A DNA stretch of 64,000 nt, from the NCBI GenBank assembly GCA_037349315.1, contig JBAIAC010000019.1:20336501-20400500 (forward strand). Direction: 5' to 3'. This document shows positions 47,065 to 58,554 of the stretch, in pieces. A program made the translations under genes and the position numbers. Position 1 is the stretch's first letter. Each line of letters begins with the position of its first letter. Below the pieces are notes generated by a model that did not search any database, was not told the DNA's origin, and saw only the letters and a program-made list of their open reading frames with translations. The DNA comes from Chelydra serpentina (lineage: Eukaryota; Chordata; Testudines; Chelydridae).

Positions 47065-47072
47065 GAGCTGGT
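47065..47072 (+). repeat. Right 8-bp duplication, GC-rich hAT copy 2
   Basis: gagctggt, partner of 46731-46738. Confidence 0.85.
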
Positions 47073-47499
47073 TACCATAGAGACAACCTCTCTTTTCAAT
47101 CCTGGAATGGCATGGAAGTAGAATGATCTGAGTGCTATTATGAACAGCCCGGGAGCAGGCTTGAAGGGGACATGCTCCAGCCAGAGTGCCTTGGAGGAAT
47201 TCTGGCTGGAGTGGATGAGAATTTGTCCTGACTGTTCCAGGGGAACACATGCCAGAGTACCAGTTCTGAGATCCTTTCAAAGGGTTCAGCGTGCCATTGG
47301 CCGTGGCCTGACACCATATTCCTTTTCAGTTAGTTAGCACCCACGTTGGCACTAACAGGGAGCAGTTCCTGTGCTTCCTACTGGGATTTTTCTCCCTCTT
47401 CCCTCCCAATCCCTTGCTGCTTTTTACACCCTGCCCACCACTGTTTGGCAGCAATATAGTATATCAGGAACTACATGAATCCCGGACTGCTTATTCTGC
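47073..47499. other. Unannotated non-coding sequence
   Basis: Nothing recognised. Confidence 0.35.
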
Positions 47500-47583
47500 T
47501 AAATTCTGCTCTCATCTTACACCATTACAACCCAATTAACGTAAAAGGGGTTGGACTAGTATAACTGGGAGGAGAACTTGGCT
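47500..47583. mobile_element. Short palindromic MITE-like fragment
   Basis: aaattctgctctcatcttac and gggaggagaacttggctc are decayed ends of the CTGCTCTCATTTACACC foldback type. Confidence 0.4.
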
Positions 47584-49489
47584 CAATATGTATTCAACTC
47601 ATTCAAGAAATGTCCCAGTCTATTTTGGTCTTCTAAATGTAATAGGCCATCTTGTGTCTATAAACCATGATCTGTGATGTAGGAGGTTGAGGGAGAAAAA
47701 GTGCTTCAGTAAGCTTGGGAGGAGTTTATTAGCCTCATTGGAGTGCATGCTTGACTGATTCCTTTGAAAGGATGCAGCATACATTCCACCTCATGCTAGG
47801 CCAGCTCTGTTGGCCACTGCAGGGGCATGGGGTAGGTTGTGTTATGGTCCCAACAGACTACGTCTTTCCCCTCAGCCAGAAAGTGCAAAGTCCAAGATTG
47901 GAGCTGGCCACTCTTCATGGGAGCCTCCTTGAATGCTTTCCCTCTCAAGCAATCCAGCCTGCTGCTCTGATTAACAATGTTGATTAACATGTATATTAAT
48001 CAACTTGCATTGAGTTACACTAAGAGTGCCTATTAAACAAACAGTTATCCATGTTATATCTGCCACCAGTGAAAACCTGGATGTATGGATGAATGTAATC
48101 CATTTATTGTTTATGAACTGAAAGTCCTCCCAGATGTCCCCGATGGCTAGATTTTGCTTAGGGATCTCTGAGTTAGCTGAAGGAAATGTAAAATCAAATG
48201 TAGATAGACAGCTCCCTATTGAATACATATCTACAGAAGCTCAGGAACACTTGTTATTCTAGCATAAATTACACTCAAGAAATTTGCTTGAGATACACCT
48301 ATTTTGTTTGATAGACTTTCTGCAGAGTTAAACCAAACCCTCCTTAGGGATCTGCCATCACAATCGTGGCAGACAGGTGGATTTGGAGATGCACACACTT
48401 TGCAGAATGGCAGAAGACTAGCCGATCAATATTTAATGCAAAGGCTGCTGCAGCCCCTCACATGCATCATTTATTCCTACTTTAGGGTACAGATGGGCCT
48501 CAAACAAGCGCTGTATCCAAACTACAGGGGTGTTAGAAGTGGATCCAAACCTCTCAAATGGTCCTTATCTTTAAAATGGGCCAAAACAAATCCCCATATA
48601 TCCAATGGAACTGAGTATCTCTACTTTTTGGCAGATTAGATCTCAGGACAGAATTAGGCCTCTAGAATAAATTAAGCACCCTTGAGTTAATTAACTGCAC
48701 TAAAAATATAATATATGAACATGCTGAAGCTTATAAACTTTACAACTTTATTGTACAGGAGGACACAAACAAGCCTATTGGGATTAAATAAAATAATCTG
48801 AAAATCACATTATGTTGAGTAGTCTAACTGCTCTTGTTCCTCTCGATGAGCGAACATCTTTGCCTAAGAAATTTTCTCCTGACATATGATTAAATGCAAG
48901 TGATCTGATAGCATGCAATACTAACATAACAAGGTATGAGCAAGAGGGATTTGCTTTTGACTAGTTAAGAAATAGGCTTACCAATTCACAAATTTATTAT
49001 AAGATTAGCCTATAATACCTGGTAATAACCTTTGTCAAGCAAAATTTCTCTGTTTAAAAAAAAAAAGGGGGGGGGGGAGAATGAAATTTATAGAAGGGTC
49101 TTGAACCACACTCACAAGTGGTAGACAAGGATAGTAAGAGGTCCAGCCTTTTGTTAAAGAAAGAAAGAAAAAAGACATACCAATTTAGCAGACAGGATAC
49201 AGTGTGCAACACAGTGTAACATGGTAGCTCAGAAACAAGACAGTCCAGGAGATCAATCAAATGCCTTAAGATTATTAGTATCATTGAACAAAACAAAATT
49301 GTCCATTAATTTTTATCTAGTATGTTTTAATCAGTATATATGCGTTTTTAGGTGTATTTACAGGAAAGCAGATGAGTAAATATACATAGGAGATAGACAG
49401 GTATTTAGGTTTTAATGGGGGGCTTTGTTATATACAGGTGAGAATATAGGTATTTACGGCAGTGTTGTTATTTGCTCTTCAGTAGGCTC
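47584..49489. other. Unannotated non-coding sequence
   Basis: A 111-codon frame at 48304-48639 has no signature. An A-run followed by a G-run lies at 49056-49078. Confidence 0.35.
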
Positions 49490-49720
49490 TCCAGGCCTCA
49501 ATTAACAGTACCTAACACAACAGGGACAAAGTACAAACAATTAGAGACAGCCCCTACCACAGAGTTTACTACAGAAAGTGACAAAACATTAAAAATGTGG
49601 GAGGGAAAGAAAGATATAGAGAAGTTAAGTGATTTGACCAAGGTGTCACAGCAAAGCTGGAAGTAAAGTCTAGGTCTCCTGACTCCCAGTCCAGTGTCCT
49701 AGCCACTAGACCTCACTGCT
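49490..49720 (-). mobile_element. tRNA-headed SINE, full-length-like
   Basis: Read on the minus strand: gaggtctagtggctaggaca and ctgggagtcaggagacctag (head), caaatcacttaacttctcta (body), then gtaaactctgtggtaggggc and gtttgtactttgtccctgtt (tail). It has the same head, body and tail plan as the copy at 13065. Confidence 0.82.
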
Positions 49721-50670
49721 GTATTGTTCAGCATAAGAATACACCCATTTACTTGGTGCAATATTCTTATAAATATGTATAAGAATAACATAAAGCACTC
49801 AGCCAACAATAAATAATAAAGTATATGCACAGATATTTGCTGCAGTAAGGCTGTAAACTGATAGGCTTACAAATAATTTGGCAGATGTAAAGCTTTTGTA
49901 AACTGGTATAAATATGTGAGTATCTGGTACAGAATTTTCCTTGGATTTCAGTTCCTTCTTACACTGCTTTCTGGAAATTTGACAATATGAGGGTTTGAGA
50001 ATCACTGAGGCTTGGAAATGTATCTTGACTAGTCTATGTCTCTGTAGGAGGTAGGAATACAGCAATATAAAAAATCTCACTCAGCAAAGAGTGGGACTCT
50101 TAGAAGCATAAAGGCATATGAGTTGCAACAAAGTTGCTTTGGATATGCAGAGAGAATAAATAATTGGATTAAAGAGGGAAGACAGCAAAGACCAGAGGTC
50201 TTCTCATATCACCCTGCCCCCCTTCTTTGGATGACATGGAGGAAAAGAATAGAATGTTCCATTTTTGAGAATGTCTTTCTCAAAATGAAATAATGGTCTC
50301 AAAGTGGAAGTGATAGACAAAAGGCTTGTTTATTTAAAGTATTAAGGGGATCTGAGATTTAGGGTCCTCATTCCTTCACTTCTTATATGATTCTACATAG
50401 TAGAACAAGACAAGCTACTTGAGAGAGAGAGACTTTTCCCACATTAATTTTAGTATCAGTATCCAACAGGCATGTTACTCTGTTCACAATAATCTCCTGA
50501 CACCATTTCCAGGTAAAGGTTCACCTGAAGAAGTCAGAGACTGATAAGCTCGGAAGAATTTTACATACTTCATTACTCACTCTGTAGAATACAGCGATGC
50601 AAACAGATTCCATCATCTTTAAAGTAGCAATTACTAAACTAAATCCAAATGTTGTTACACAAAGACATGG
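49721..50670. other. Unannotated non-coding sequence
   Basis: Nothing recognised. Confidence 0.35.
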
Positions 50671-50677
50671 GCAGGAG
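50671..50677 (+). repeat. Left target duplication of the 50.7-kb hAT
   Basis: gcaggag is identical to 51157-51163. It extends to 8 bp if one end base is shared with the terminal G. Confidence 0.7.
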
Positions 50678-51156
50678 CAGGGACGGATTAATACCTTTAG
50701 AGGCCCTAAGCACTGAAAAGATTATGGTGCCCCCCCCCATATGTAATTCAAAATATAAACAATACTATACCGTAAAATTAAATTTTATTTTTCGAAATTA
50801 CACAAAATTTACATGTATGCTGAAATTAAAATAGCTTCTTTCTAGATTTTCTGATTACAAAATTCTGGATAAATTCATCGAAGCTGACTCGACGAAGCAT
50901 GTCCGCTTCCATACACAATAGGGAAAGTGAATCAAGTCTGTCCTGACACATTGTTGTTCTCTGAGGGTGTGTGTAGTGGAGTGTAAGGAAGTCTAACATA
51001 GTTCTGATTTTTCCCATGATGACTACTTCTATGCTTTTTTGGAAATATCAAATATCAATTTTTTTTTTAAAAAAAACCTCTTTTTTTTTTGGTGCCCCCT
51101 GCTTTGCTGGTGCCCTAAGCACATGCTTAGTCTGCCTATTGGGTAACCCAGCCCTG
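50678..51156 (-). mobile_element. Internally deleted hAT transposon (479 bp)
   Basis: The left end cagggacggattaata and the right end taacccagccctg are inverted repeats of the CAGGGC-GGATTA type, and 7-8-bp duplications flank them. Subterminal words also mirror each other: gaggccctaagcac at the left and tgccctaagcacatgctta at the right. Unlike the other hAT copies it keeps part of the transposase (next entry) on the minus strand, so its 5' end is the right end. Most of the transposase gene is deleted. Confidence 0.8.
50826..50963 (-). pseudogene. hAT transposase C-terminal (hATC) dimerisation segment
   Basis: Within a 63-codon minus-strand frame (51017 to 50826), residues 19-62 read RTTMCQDRLDSLSLLCMEAD, then VSFDEFIQNF and a basic KSRKK end before the stop. 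The RL..L.LL..E.D core with a downstream FDEFI and a final basic tail is the pattern of the hAT dimerisation domain at the very C-terminus of hAT transposases. The residues before position 19 are poorly conserved, and no BED finger or RNase H-like catalytic core is present. As part of an internally deleted element it cannot transpose on its own. The identity rests on motif recognition. Confidence 0.75.
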
Positions 51157-51163
51157 GCAGGAG
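51157..51163 (+). repeat. Right target duplication of the 50.7-kb hAT
   Basis: gcaggag, partner of 50671-50677. Confidence 0.7.
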
Positions 51164-51683
51164 GCCCTTTGGAAGGGGCTCAGTAAAGTTATAGAGCTGT
51201 CGGAACTCGAGCCAGGCAAAACTGGTAGGACCTGAACAAAAAGGAATCATTTTAATACACTAGCATGTCTTTTACCAATCAGTTTTTCTCTGTAGAAATA
51301 CTTTTTTTTTCTTGTAGCTGAGTTGAATGGATTAAAGAGTGACATAATGATAGAGTAGAAGAAGTGTGTTTGGCCAGGTTACAGAACTTTTTAGGTATTG
51401 TCTCAACCTTCTTGGTATTGGTTTTAAAGTGTGTCTTAGTGCTATGGTTTATATGGGGCCAACACTATGCTAGGTGAAATAGAGAGAGAGCTCTATCTCA
51501 TTTCATATACACATATAGAATATTACATTTAAAGACTGATAGTCAAGGTGAGACATTATTTCTCAGCATGTTATATTTTAGGCTCTTTGAATCATGTCGC
51601 TAGAGGACTCTGTGTTTTGAAAGCTCCTTTTCATAATGGGTACAATTCAATCCTCCCCCCTGCACAAAGCCAGATTAATCAGG
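51164..51683. other. Unannotated non-coding sequence
   Basis: Nothing recognised. Confidence 0.35.
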
Positions 51684-51712
51684 ATGTGTGTGTGTGTGTG
51701 TGTGTGTGTGTG
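51684..51712 (+). repeat. (TG)n microsatellite
   Basis: About 14 perfect TG units. Confidence 0.95.
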
Positions 51713-51805
51713 GAGGAGAGTGGGTGGTGATGCATGGAATAGTCATCCCACAACCCACAGACAGGCTGTGAGGCTGTAATACAGCTCTTCTCCACTTGCT
51801 GTTCC

Positions 51806-51818
51806 AGTCCAGAGGCTG
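51806..51818 (+). repeat. Left 13-bp duplication of a 40-bp insertion
   Basis: agtccagaggctg, identical to 51859-51871. Confidence 0.9.
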
Positions 51819-51858
51819 TTAGTCTATAAGGTGCCACAGGGCCCTTTGTCGCTTCTAC
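51819..51858 (+). mobile_element. 40-bp 5'-truncated retro-insertion
   Basis: The insert reads ttagtctataaggtgccaca then gggccctttgtcgcttctac, the last 40 bases of the family at 39735-39868. The perfect 13-bp duplication shows that it arrived by retrotransposition and marks the family's true 3' end. Confidence 0.88.
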
Positions 51859-51871
51859 AGTCCAGAGGCTG
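51859..51871 (+). repeat. Right 13-bp duplication of a 40-bp insertion
   Basis: agtccagaggctg, partner of 51806-51818. Confidence 0.9.
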
Positions 51872-54800
51872 TAACCATGGTCAAAGACACTCCATACCTA
51901 CTATACTACTGTATCTGTGTTATCTATTACCCAGTGGCCTTCACTCATCTCTTTCTGAACCCAGCTTTATCTGCCTGCCTATTCGGGTTTGGCTCATAGA
52001 CCACCTCTGTGATCTGGGCCTGAGGTGGGGAGAGTAAGGAAGGCAAAGGTTTTCTATGGCTATTCCATCTACAACCCTCTGCATGGTTTTTTGTTTGTTT
52101 GTTTGTTTTAACAGTGACAATATCCCACTGACCTGGGCCTGCCATTAGAGCAAGGATTTTGCCTGAAAATGTCCCAGGAAGTTACAAAACTCCTTTACAT
52201 GGCCTGTTGGATCTGTGTATGATTTCCAACATTACACAAAATAAATACCAGGAGACTGGTGTGGAAGAGTTTATAGGGAAAAAATCCACCCACCAGCTCC
52301 CTTGCTGAGGATTACAACCAGGTCTCTGCTGCCAAGTTCTCTGTTTAGGTAAAGCATGAGAAAATCTGCCATTTTTAAAGTCACAAAAGGGGTTCTATAC
52401 TAGGGACAGTGAGAATCTGACAGCTCTTTATGCTTAAAAGTCAGCTGTTCCATCTCAGGTACTATTATTAATAAACCCTAAGGTAATGTTTGCTCTGAAA
52501 TATGTCTAATTGAAATAATTTACTCTGACCCTTAGAGAATTATGAAACTGTTTTCATCATGTTCACACACAGCAAAATAATTATGAGATGCCATATGGAA
52601 AAGACATCATGTGGTATGTGTGTTTCTGAATGTATACTTTTTGAAATGGTTCCCACAGATAAATCATATAGCTAATTTATAAAGAGGAGGCGGATAGTAG
52701 TTCTTCAGTAAGCAGTTTAAATTTAAAATGGTTTCGGGCTGGGTAAATTTACAATGGTGATAACACATAATAATTGCCCTGATCACAAGACATATATTAC
52801 AAAATATGTCAATAGCGCCAGTAAGTTCCACTGTGCAAAATGGAGTGGTGAAATTCTTCTGATAACTCTCTGCTGTTGCTGTGTGTCATTGTAAATATAT
52901 GCACAGGTACAGCAGAGACTTGAGTTCATTTTGCATTGTAATGCATCCCTCTTTAAACTTATGAATTTCCACTGAAACAACACAGGGTCCAAATGTGCTC
53001 TCAGAGCTACATGCAATGAGTAAATTCCGCAGATGGATCTGCTTCTGGTTGTATGGTGGTAGGAGGCCACTCACACTCCATAGGACCATATACCCTGTCC
53101 CAGACCTTGGTGTTGTGCAGCTCTAGGGATCCTTTTGTGGGGGATTGTGAGGGGGTATTCCTGGGAACATGCAGATTATTCACCTCCCCAACCATATGAA
53201 GGAAACCCTGAAAAGTTAAAACTACTTAAGGCTATGATTGATTGTTTTCTCAGTGGTCTTCGTCATTTAAAGGGAGGTCCCATATTTTCCATCAGTATAG
53301 AAACCATTGCAGTGTGACACTATCAGGATGCCGGCGAGCTACAGCGGGGAATGTCATCTAAAGCTAATGTCAAGGCACAGACCACGGTGCTGACAGCCGT
53401 CTACTGTCAGAGATTCCCTGAGAATCTATGTGGTTGTCAGGACATTCAGAACACTGCTAACAGAGAGAACCCTCCAAATCCACATGAAATATATGGAGCT
53501 AAGACTATGAGGGGAAACGTATGTTCTCCTCCCGCACTAACACCCCTTGAAGGTTTTCCATCAGGAGAGCCTGGCTTGGCCCACAGTTGACAGTATTATC
53601 AGGAGTATGATAGCAGTAGAATATCTGTGGAAGCCTTTATGGACCTTTTCAGGAATGTTTGAGAGAGATTATGACACGTCCTTAGTATCAAGAGGAGAAC
53701 TTCAGAAGACTTGAATGTACTTTTTGGATAAGAGCTTTTACTAACCTTGCTACAAATCTGGTTGGAGATCATGCTTTCTTGTTAGTCCTTTATTACTTCT
53801 TGGTTCCAGATGGGTAAAAGTTGATATGAGAATAGCTTTCTTGTGGTATTTTGATATCTATGCTTCAAGTCCCAGTTGAAAACAGGAAGTGGAGAAGACT
53901 TTAAAAATGGGTGCAAGGGGAACCCCAACTTTTTTTAACTTCTAAATATGTGTAGTTCTTATTTCGGGCCAGTTCAGGTCAGTTCTTATTTCAACTGAAC
54001 CAGTTCGCCAATCATTTTTGCATCTATCCCAATGACAATTAGTGAGAGATTTAAGAGTTCCTGGACACACTGACTAATTTTCCCCAAAACCCACTACTAT
54101 ATTTTTAGTGGTCACAAGAGCACAGAGCTAGATGCTGGAATTGAATTGTTTATTCCCCAATAATAGCATCACTATCCTGTAGCACCAATGTCGTAATAGA
54201 CTCGCCAGCAACCTGGTAAATCATGGGTACAATCAAAATATTTACCCGACTTTTGTGCTGTGGTGTTACCCCAGAAAAGCCACTTCTGGCAGCCCACACT
54301 GTATGTCTGACACTCAGGTTGCAGAAGTAGTAGCAACAACAATGAAGCATTTCTGTGTCTGTAACAACAGTTCTCAAATTACCATCTTTCAGAGATGGTA
54401 ATTGCAGTAATGACATTTCTCTTAAAAATGTGTCATTCCCCCTAAGTAGTTAAAGGAGGGATTTTTTAAACACCCACACTGCCTGTGGGTCACTTGAGAC
54501 ATCCATGTTTGATGATTCCCTAATCTTCATAACACTAACCACATATGCTAATATTTACTCACTCTGTCCATACAGATAAAGTATCTCAGTGCTGTAGAAG
54601 TATTTGTGTGTGAGTGTTTGAACTGAGCTTTTCTGCAATGTATCACTTCAGTGAACTGATTGTACAGAATGGGTAGCCTTGCTTCTGCCTATTTCCTAGC
54701 GATTTTTAAAGTTATGAAATTGTTTACTCAAATGACAGAAATAGAATGAGAAATTTGATATTCATATTCCTATTTCTAATCTTAGCTCTAATATTGCACT

Positions 54801-55734
54801 GACCAAAAGCTGTGTTTCCCCTTTTTGCAACTTTCATTCATTTGTTTTTAAACTCACTGGATTTCCAGCTATTAACGTGACCGAAAACAAAGGTAAACTT
54901 TCTGGGAGTTAGCAATGGATTATTATGGTACTACAGTATCCAAAAGCATGAGATAATGATTTATGATACACTTGTGTTTTCCACTTCAGTTCATGTAACA
55001 TAGGAAAGGTAAAGCATCTTGAATTCCAAACTCTTCCTTATTTTAAACAGTTGGGTCCTTTGGTGTGCTGCTTGATTAAAGTACAGTGAGAAGGTCACTG
55101 ACCAAACTTTATCTTACACACAGTTTCCCACAGCATGTATTCCTCACAGGGAACATTTTCTCAGCTCAGGTTATTTCCAGAAATGTTCTCAAACCAAAAG
55201 AACAGTCCTTGCAGTAAAACATTTCATTCCCACTTTTTATCCTTTATCTAACAGTCCAGTGTTGACAGCATTATGTTTCTTCTATTGACTGGGCCAAGAA
55301 CAACAGGATTAATGAGGTTGTCTCTTCATGAGTGCATTATGTTTTTTCCTCTGACCTTTCAGACATGGGAATCTTCTGTTTGTAATATTTCTTAAGAAAG
55401 GGAAAACCCTCTCCATTTAAACTGTTGTTCATGCTAGTCATTTGGGGCCTAATCCTGAATTTCTTTGCTCACCCTAAACTACCAGCAGTCCTCGATGCAA
55501 ACAGAATGTAGGTTCTGGATGCTTTGTGTGATTCTTTCCTCACTAGCCCGTGTTTGAAGTGGTGGTAGAAAATTGTGAAAGAGTAGAGTAGAGGGTATCT
55601 CCATGTCCTTATTTTCTAGGAAATTGGACTGTGGCAGAGATATTTTAGAGACTTTCTTTCTCGGACTATGAGCTTCTGATTATAAATGAACATAAATTGC
55701 CATGAGACAACGAGCCACTACAAAAAAATGCACC
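51872..55734. other. Unannotated non-coding sequence
   Basis: About 3.9 kb without a recognised gene or repeat apart from a (GTTT)n run near 52089-52109 and a 10-bp palindrome, attaccatct..agatggtaat, near 54380. Open frames at 52783-53590 and 54150-54416 lack signatures. Confidence 0.35.
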
Positions 55735-55905
55735 AAAACTAAACGCCCCAAAAATCATTTTGTTTTTGAAAATGTTGAAATGTTTCATTTCAATTTAAAC
55801 TGTTGAAATGAAATGTTCCGACATTTCCAAATCAATTTTTTTCAGAATTTCCTCAAAAAGATGTGAAAATTTAATCTTTTCATCCCAATTTGAGTTTATA
55901 GACTA
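55735..55905 (-). repeat. AT-rich foldback repeat, copy 5
   Basis: gaaaatgttgaaatgtttca, tgttgaaatgaaatgttccg and tcatcccaatttgagttt match copies 2-4 in the opposite orientation. Confidence 0.6.
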
Positions 55906-56289
55906 TCAAATGACTGGAGTTGCACAGAAGATCGGAGATAATTAAAGGGTGCTAACTCTTTTTCTCCGAAGGATTATATACATGATGAATTATAAATATC
56001 AAATGTTTAGAGTGGGTGGCTGGGGGAAAGCTTTAAGGAATATTCTTGCTTGTTATCTTTCATATTCTTGGCTATCTCTGACATTGGATAACTGGAACTT
56101 AATCAAGATAGGATCCTTTTTATCTTCAGTGGGACAAAGAACACTACGAACTTTTCTGAGAGCAGAATCACAAAGTTCCTTGAAAAGAATAAATAATAAC
56201 AGTTTGCATATGTGTCACTTTTTATCCTAATTCTCAAAACACATCAATTAGTTAAGCTTTACATGATTAAGCTTCTATATAAGGTAGTA
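55906..56289. other. Unannotated non-coding sequence
   Basis: A 93-codon frame at 55949-56230 shows no family signature. Confidence 0.35.
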
Positions 56290-56432
56290 AATATTATTTA
56301 TTCCCATTTTACATGTGGCAATAACTGCGGTTCAGAGAAGTTAAATAACTCATCCAAAGTCACAAGCAAGTCTGGACTGATATAATAGAATCAAAAACGT
56401 CTGATTCCCTGCTTTCACAACTAGACCATGTA
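56290..56432 (-). mobile_element. tRNA-headed SINE, head and body
   Basis: cccattttacatgtggcaat, cagagaagttaaataactca and tccaaagtcacaagcaagtc, then ctttcacaactagaccatg, are the reverse complement of the SINE body and head. Confidence 0.8.
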
Positions 56433-57624
56433 TTATCTCTGGAAACAAAGCAGGCTGTCTTTTGAATCCTTTAATTTGAAAATGCTTTTATAAGAACCAA
56501 AAATACTATGAAGGATTTTTAAGCCAAGGAATAACATTTCAGATGAATTTCTCTTTGAAAATATTAATAAACCACTTCCCTTGGTAGTTTGGTAACATTT
56601 GCACTACCTAATGGCTATTGCCAGCTCCAGGGGGCAGAAATAAGGTTGCAATATGAGGGTGGTGTTTACCTTAATTTTGTATGTCCTCATTTTCAGATCT
56701 TTATCTTTGTGTTACCTTAACTCTTCATTTTCTGGTTTTCAGAGGTTTAAGTGTAGCTGAACTTGATGTTCTAGAAGGGTGTGAGGCAGCACTGAGCAAA
56801 CTTAATTCTGTATTAATAAAGGTTTGTGGTCAGTTAGCTGTAAATGTGACTTCTCAAGTATTAATATCTTGAATGAGAAACTCCTGTGTTCAGTACGTCC
56901 TTTGTAGTCTCACACACAGGGCCCATTTTCTGCTATCAATTTTACCAGTATATATCTGGAGCAACTTCAATGACGTTTATTACATTTGTATTTGCCTGGC
57001 ACTCCTCCTTCAGGTATTGTCTTCCACAACATACAATGGTAAGACACACACTGGGAAATCCCCACTATGGAACGCATCATCTTTTGGGGTTGGACCCCTC
57101 CAGACTTTAGGATTTTAAAAACCTCTCACTTCAAGATTTTCAAAATGTAGCTATCAGTGAAGACTGAATACATGTTTGCATAGTTTCCCTTATTTGAATT
57201 TGTTGGTAATTAATTAAAATACACGAGTTTAATTAAACTTGGAGTTAGGGGATTCATTAAAATAAAACCAAAACAAACAAACAAAAATTCAGTTAAAAAT
57301 GTAAAATAATTTGTTCAGTTGAGTTTGCTGGTGCAGCTTAAGGATTTGCAGACAAATACAGACAGCATTAAAACTTTAGGGAATATCACACTGCATACAG
57401 TTATATATCAGTTACTGAACATGAAGTATATTTGTACGTCTTTGTCAGCAGAGAAATATTATACTGTAGGTAGTGAAATCACTTAACATTAACATTTGTT
57501 AGCAGTTCCTTTTTATCTATCTTGACAGACTATGGCAGGGACAAGACAAAGCTTGCCTAGATCTGTTAAAGTTCAAACCAAATTGTTACCCCCTAATTGC
57601 ACTTAGTGCTCTTAAGAATTTAAG
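56433..57624. other. Unannotated non-coding sequence
   Basis: cagggcccattttctgctat near 56918 looks like an edge of a foldback MITE. No gene was recognised. Confidence 0.35.
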
Positions 57625-57720
57625 GTGGTAGTTTTGAAGGTGTCTAAGGAAATTAGGCACCCCAAAGCCCATTGATTTGGATGCATAATTCTAGTAGGCT
57701 CTTTTGAAAATCCCAGTCTC
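57625..57720. repeat. Foldback repeat fragment related to 14270-14935
   Basis: tttgaaggtgtctaaggaaa, ttaggcaccccaaagcccat and ggctcttttgaaaatcccag belong to the TTAGGCAC / TTTTGAAAATCCC family. Confidence 0.5.
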
Positions 57721-58107
57721 TATTGAGTCCATCTGTTCATTTCCTACACTATAATAAGGCTTGGCAGAATTCAAAAGTTTATTTTTCTATATTTTCAACT
57801 GATAATATTAATGTTTATTTTTAAGCATTTTTAATTTGTATCTGTTTCAGTGTTTAAAGTTGTGCAAAATTATGAGGTTTTAGAATTTTTCAGCTTTTAT
57901 TCATTTGCATTTTCACAGTTATGGGAAATTATTTAATGGCAATAGACATTGAGATTCAAAAAATTAAAGCTTTATTACCGTAAAAACATGAATTTTCAAC
58001 ATCACATGTCAACATAATCAAAATCAATATATGTAAATCAAACTAAGAAGTTCTCAGGCAGCATTTTTCTTGCTTTTCCATTACTGTAATCAAAATATTC
58101 AGTTTAT
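57721..58107. other. Unannotated non-coding sequence
   Basis: AT-rich, nothing recognised. Confidence 0.35.
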
Positions 58108-58111
58108 TGAA

Positions 58112-58340
58112 CTGCATTTTCCCATAATGGCACATTGCCTCATAATTATTGCAGTTGATGCCCCGTTTCTTGCCTATGGGCCAGGCTCCCTAACTGGACT
58201 ACATCTCCCACAAAGCACCCGGGCATATTACTCCCATGATGCACTATGCAGCATAGATAGACAGAAAGCCACACTGCATTATGGGAAAATGTAGCCCTCT
58301 ACCGAGCATGGAGGGCCCAAACTACAATTCCCATAATGCA
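58112..58340. promoter_or_regulatory. Cluster of five ZNF143/THAP11-like (SBS) motifs
   Basis: Motif 5 at 58321-58340, actacaattcccataatgca, is a near-ideal Staf/ZNF143 site with the ACTACA extension that THAP11/HCFC1 complexes also favour. Motif 4 at 58273-58294 is the same type on the minus strand. Motif 1 at 58112-58131 (ctgcattttcccataatggc), motif 2 at 58198-58216 (actacatctcccacaaagc) and motif 3 at 58228-58243 (ttactcccatgatgca) are weaker. Such sites lie in promoters of housekeeping and snRNA genes and at loop anchors. No transcript is visible here, and the ACTACATCTCCCATGATGC word also occurs in dispersed repeats, so the cluster may be repeat-derived. Confidence 0.6.
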
Positions 58341-58345
58341 ATGCA

Positions 58346-58554
58346 ATTGGATTGATGCAAAACAAAATGTTGCAGGTCAGTTCAAAGAATGACATTTTGA
58401 TTCTAGTTCAATTGCCCTGAAGGGAAATATTTCATTTAGATTTTCCTGACAGATAATCAAAACTTTTCAGCATTATCCTGTCTCTGACATTGGCCAGTGC
58501 CAGATATTTCAGAGTGAATGAACAGAACAAGGTAAATTTGAATGATCCATCCCC
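58346..58554. other. Unannotated non-coding sequence
   Basis: Nothing recognised. Confidence 0.35.

Noticed and set aside
46680..47280. Long minus-strand frames up to 180 codons
   Set aside because: They follow the GC-rich hAT element and its tandem units and run across its boundary. They are low complexity and have no domain.
48304..48639. 111-codon plus-strand frame
   Set aside because: No recognisable domain, no splice context and no repeat homology. Length is compatible with chance.
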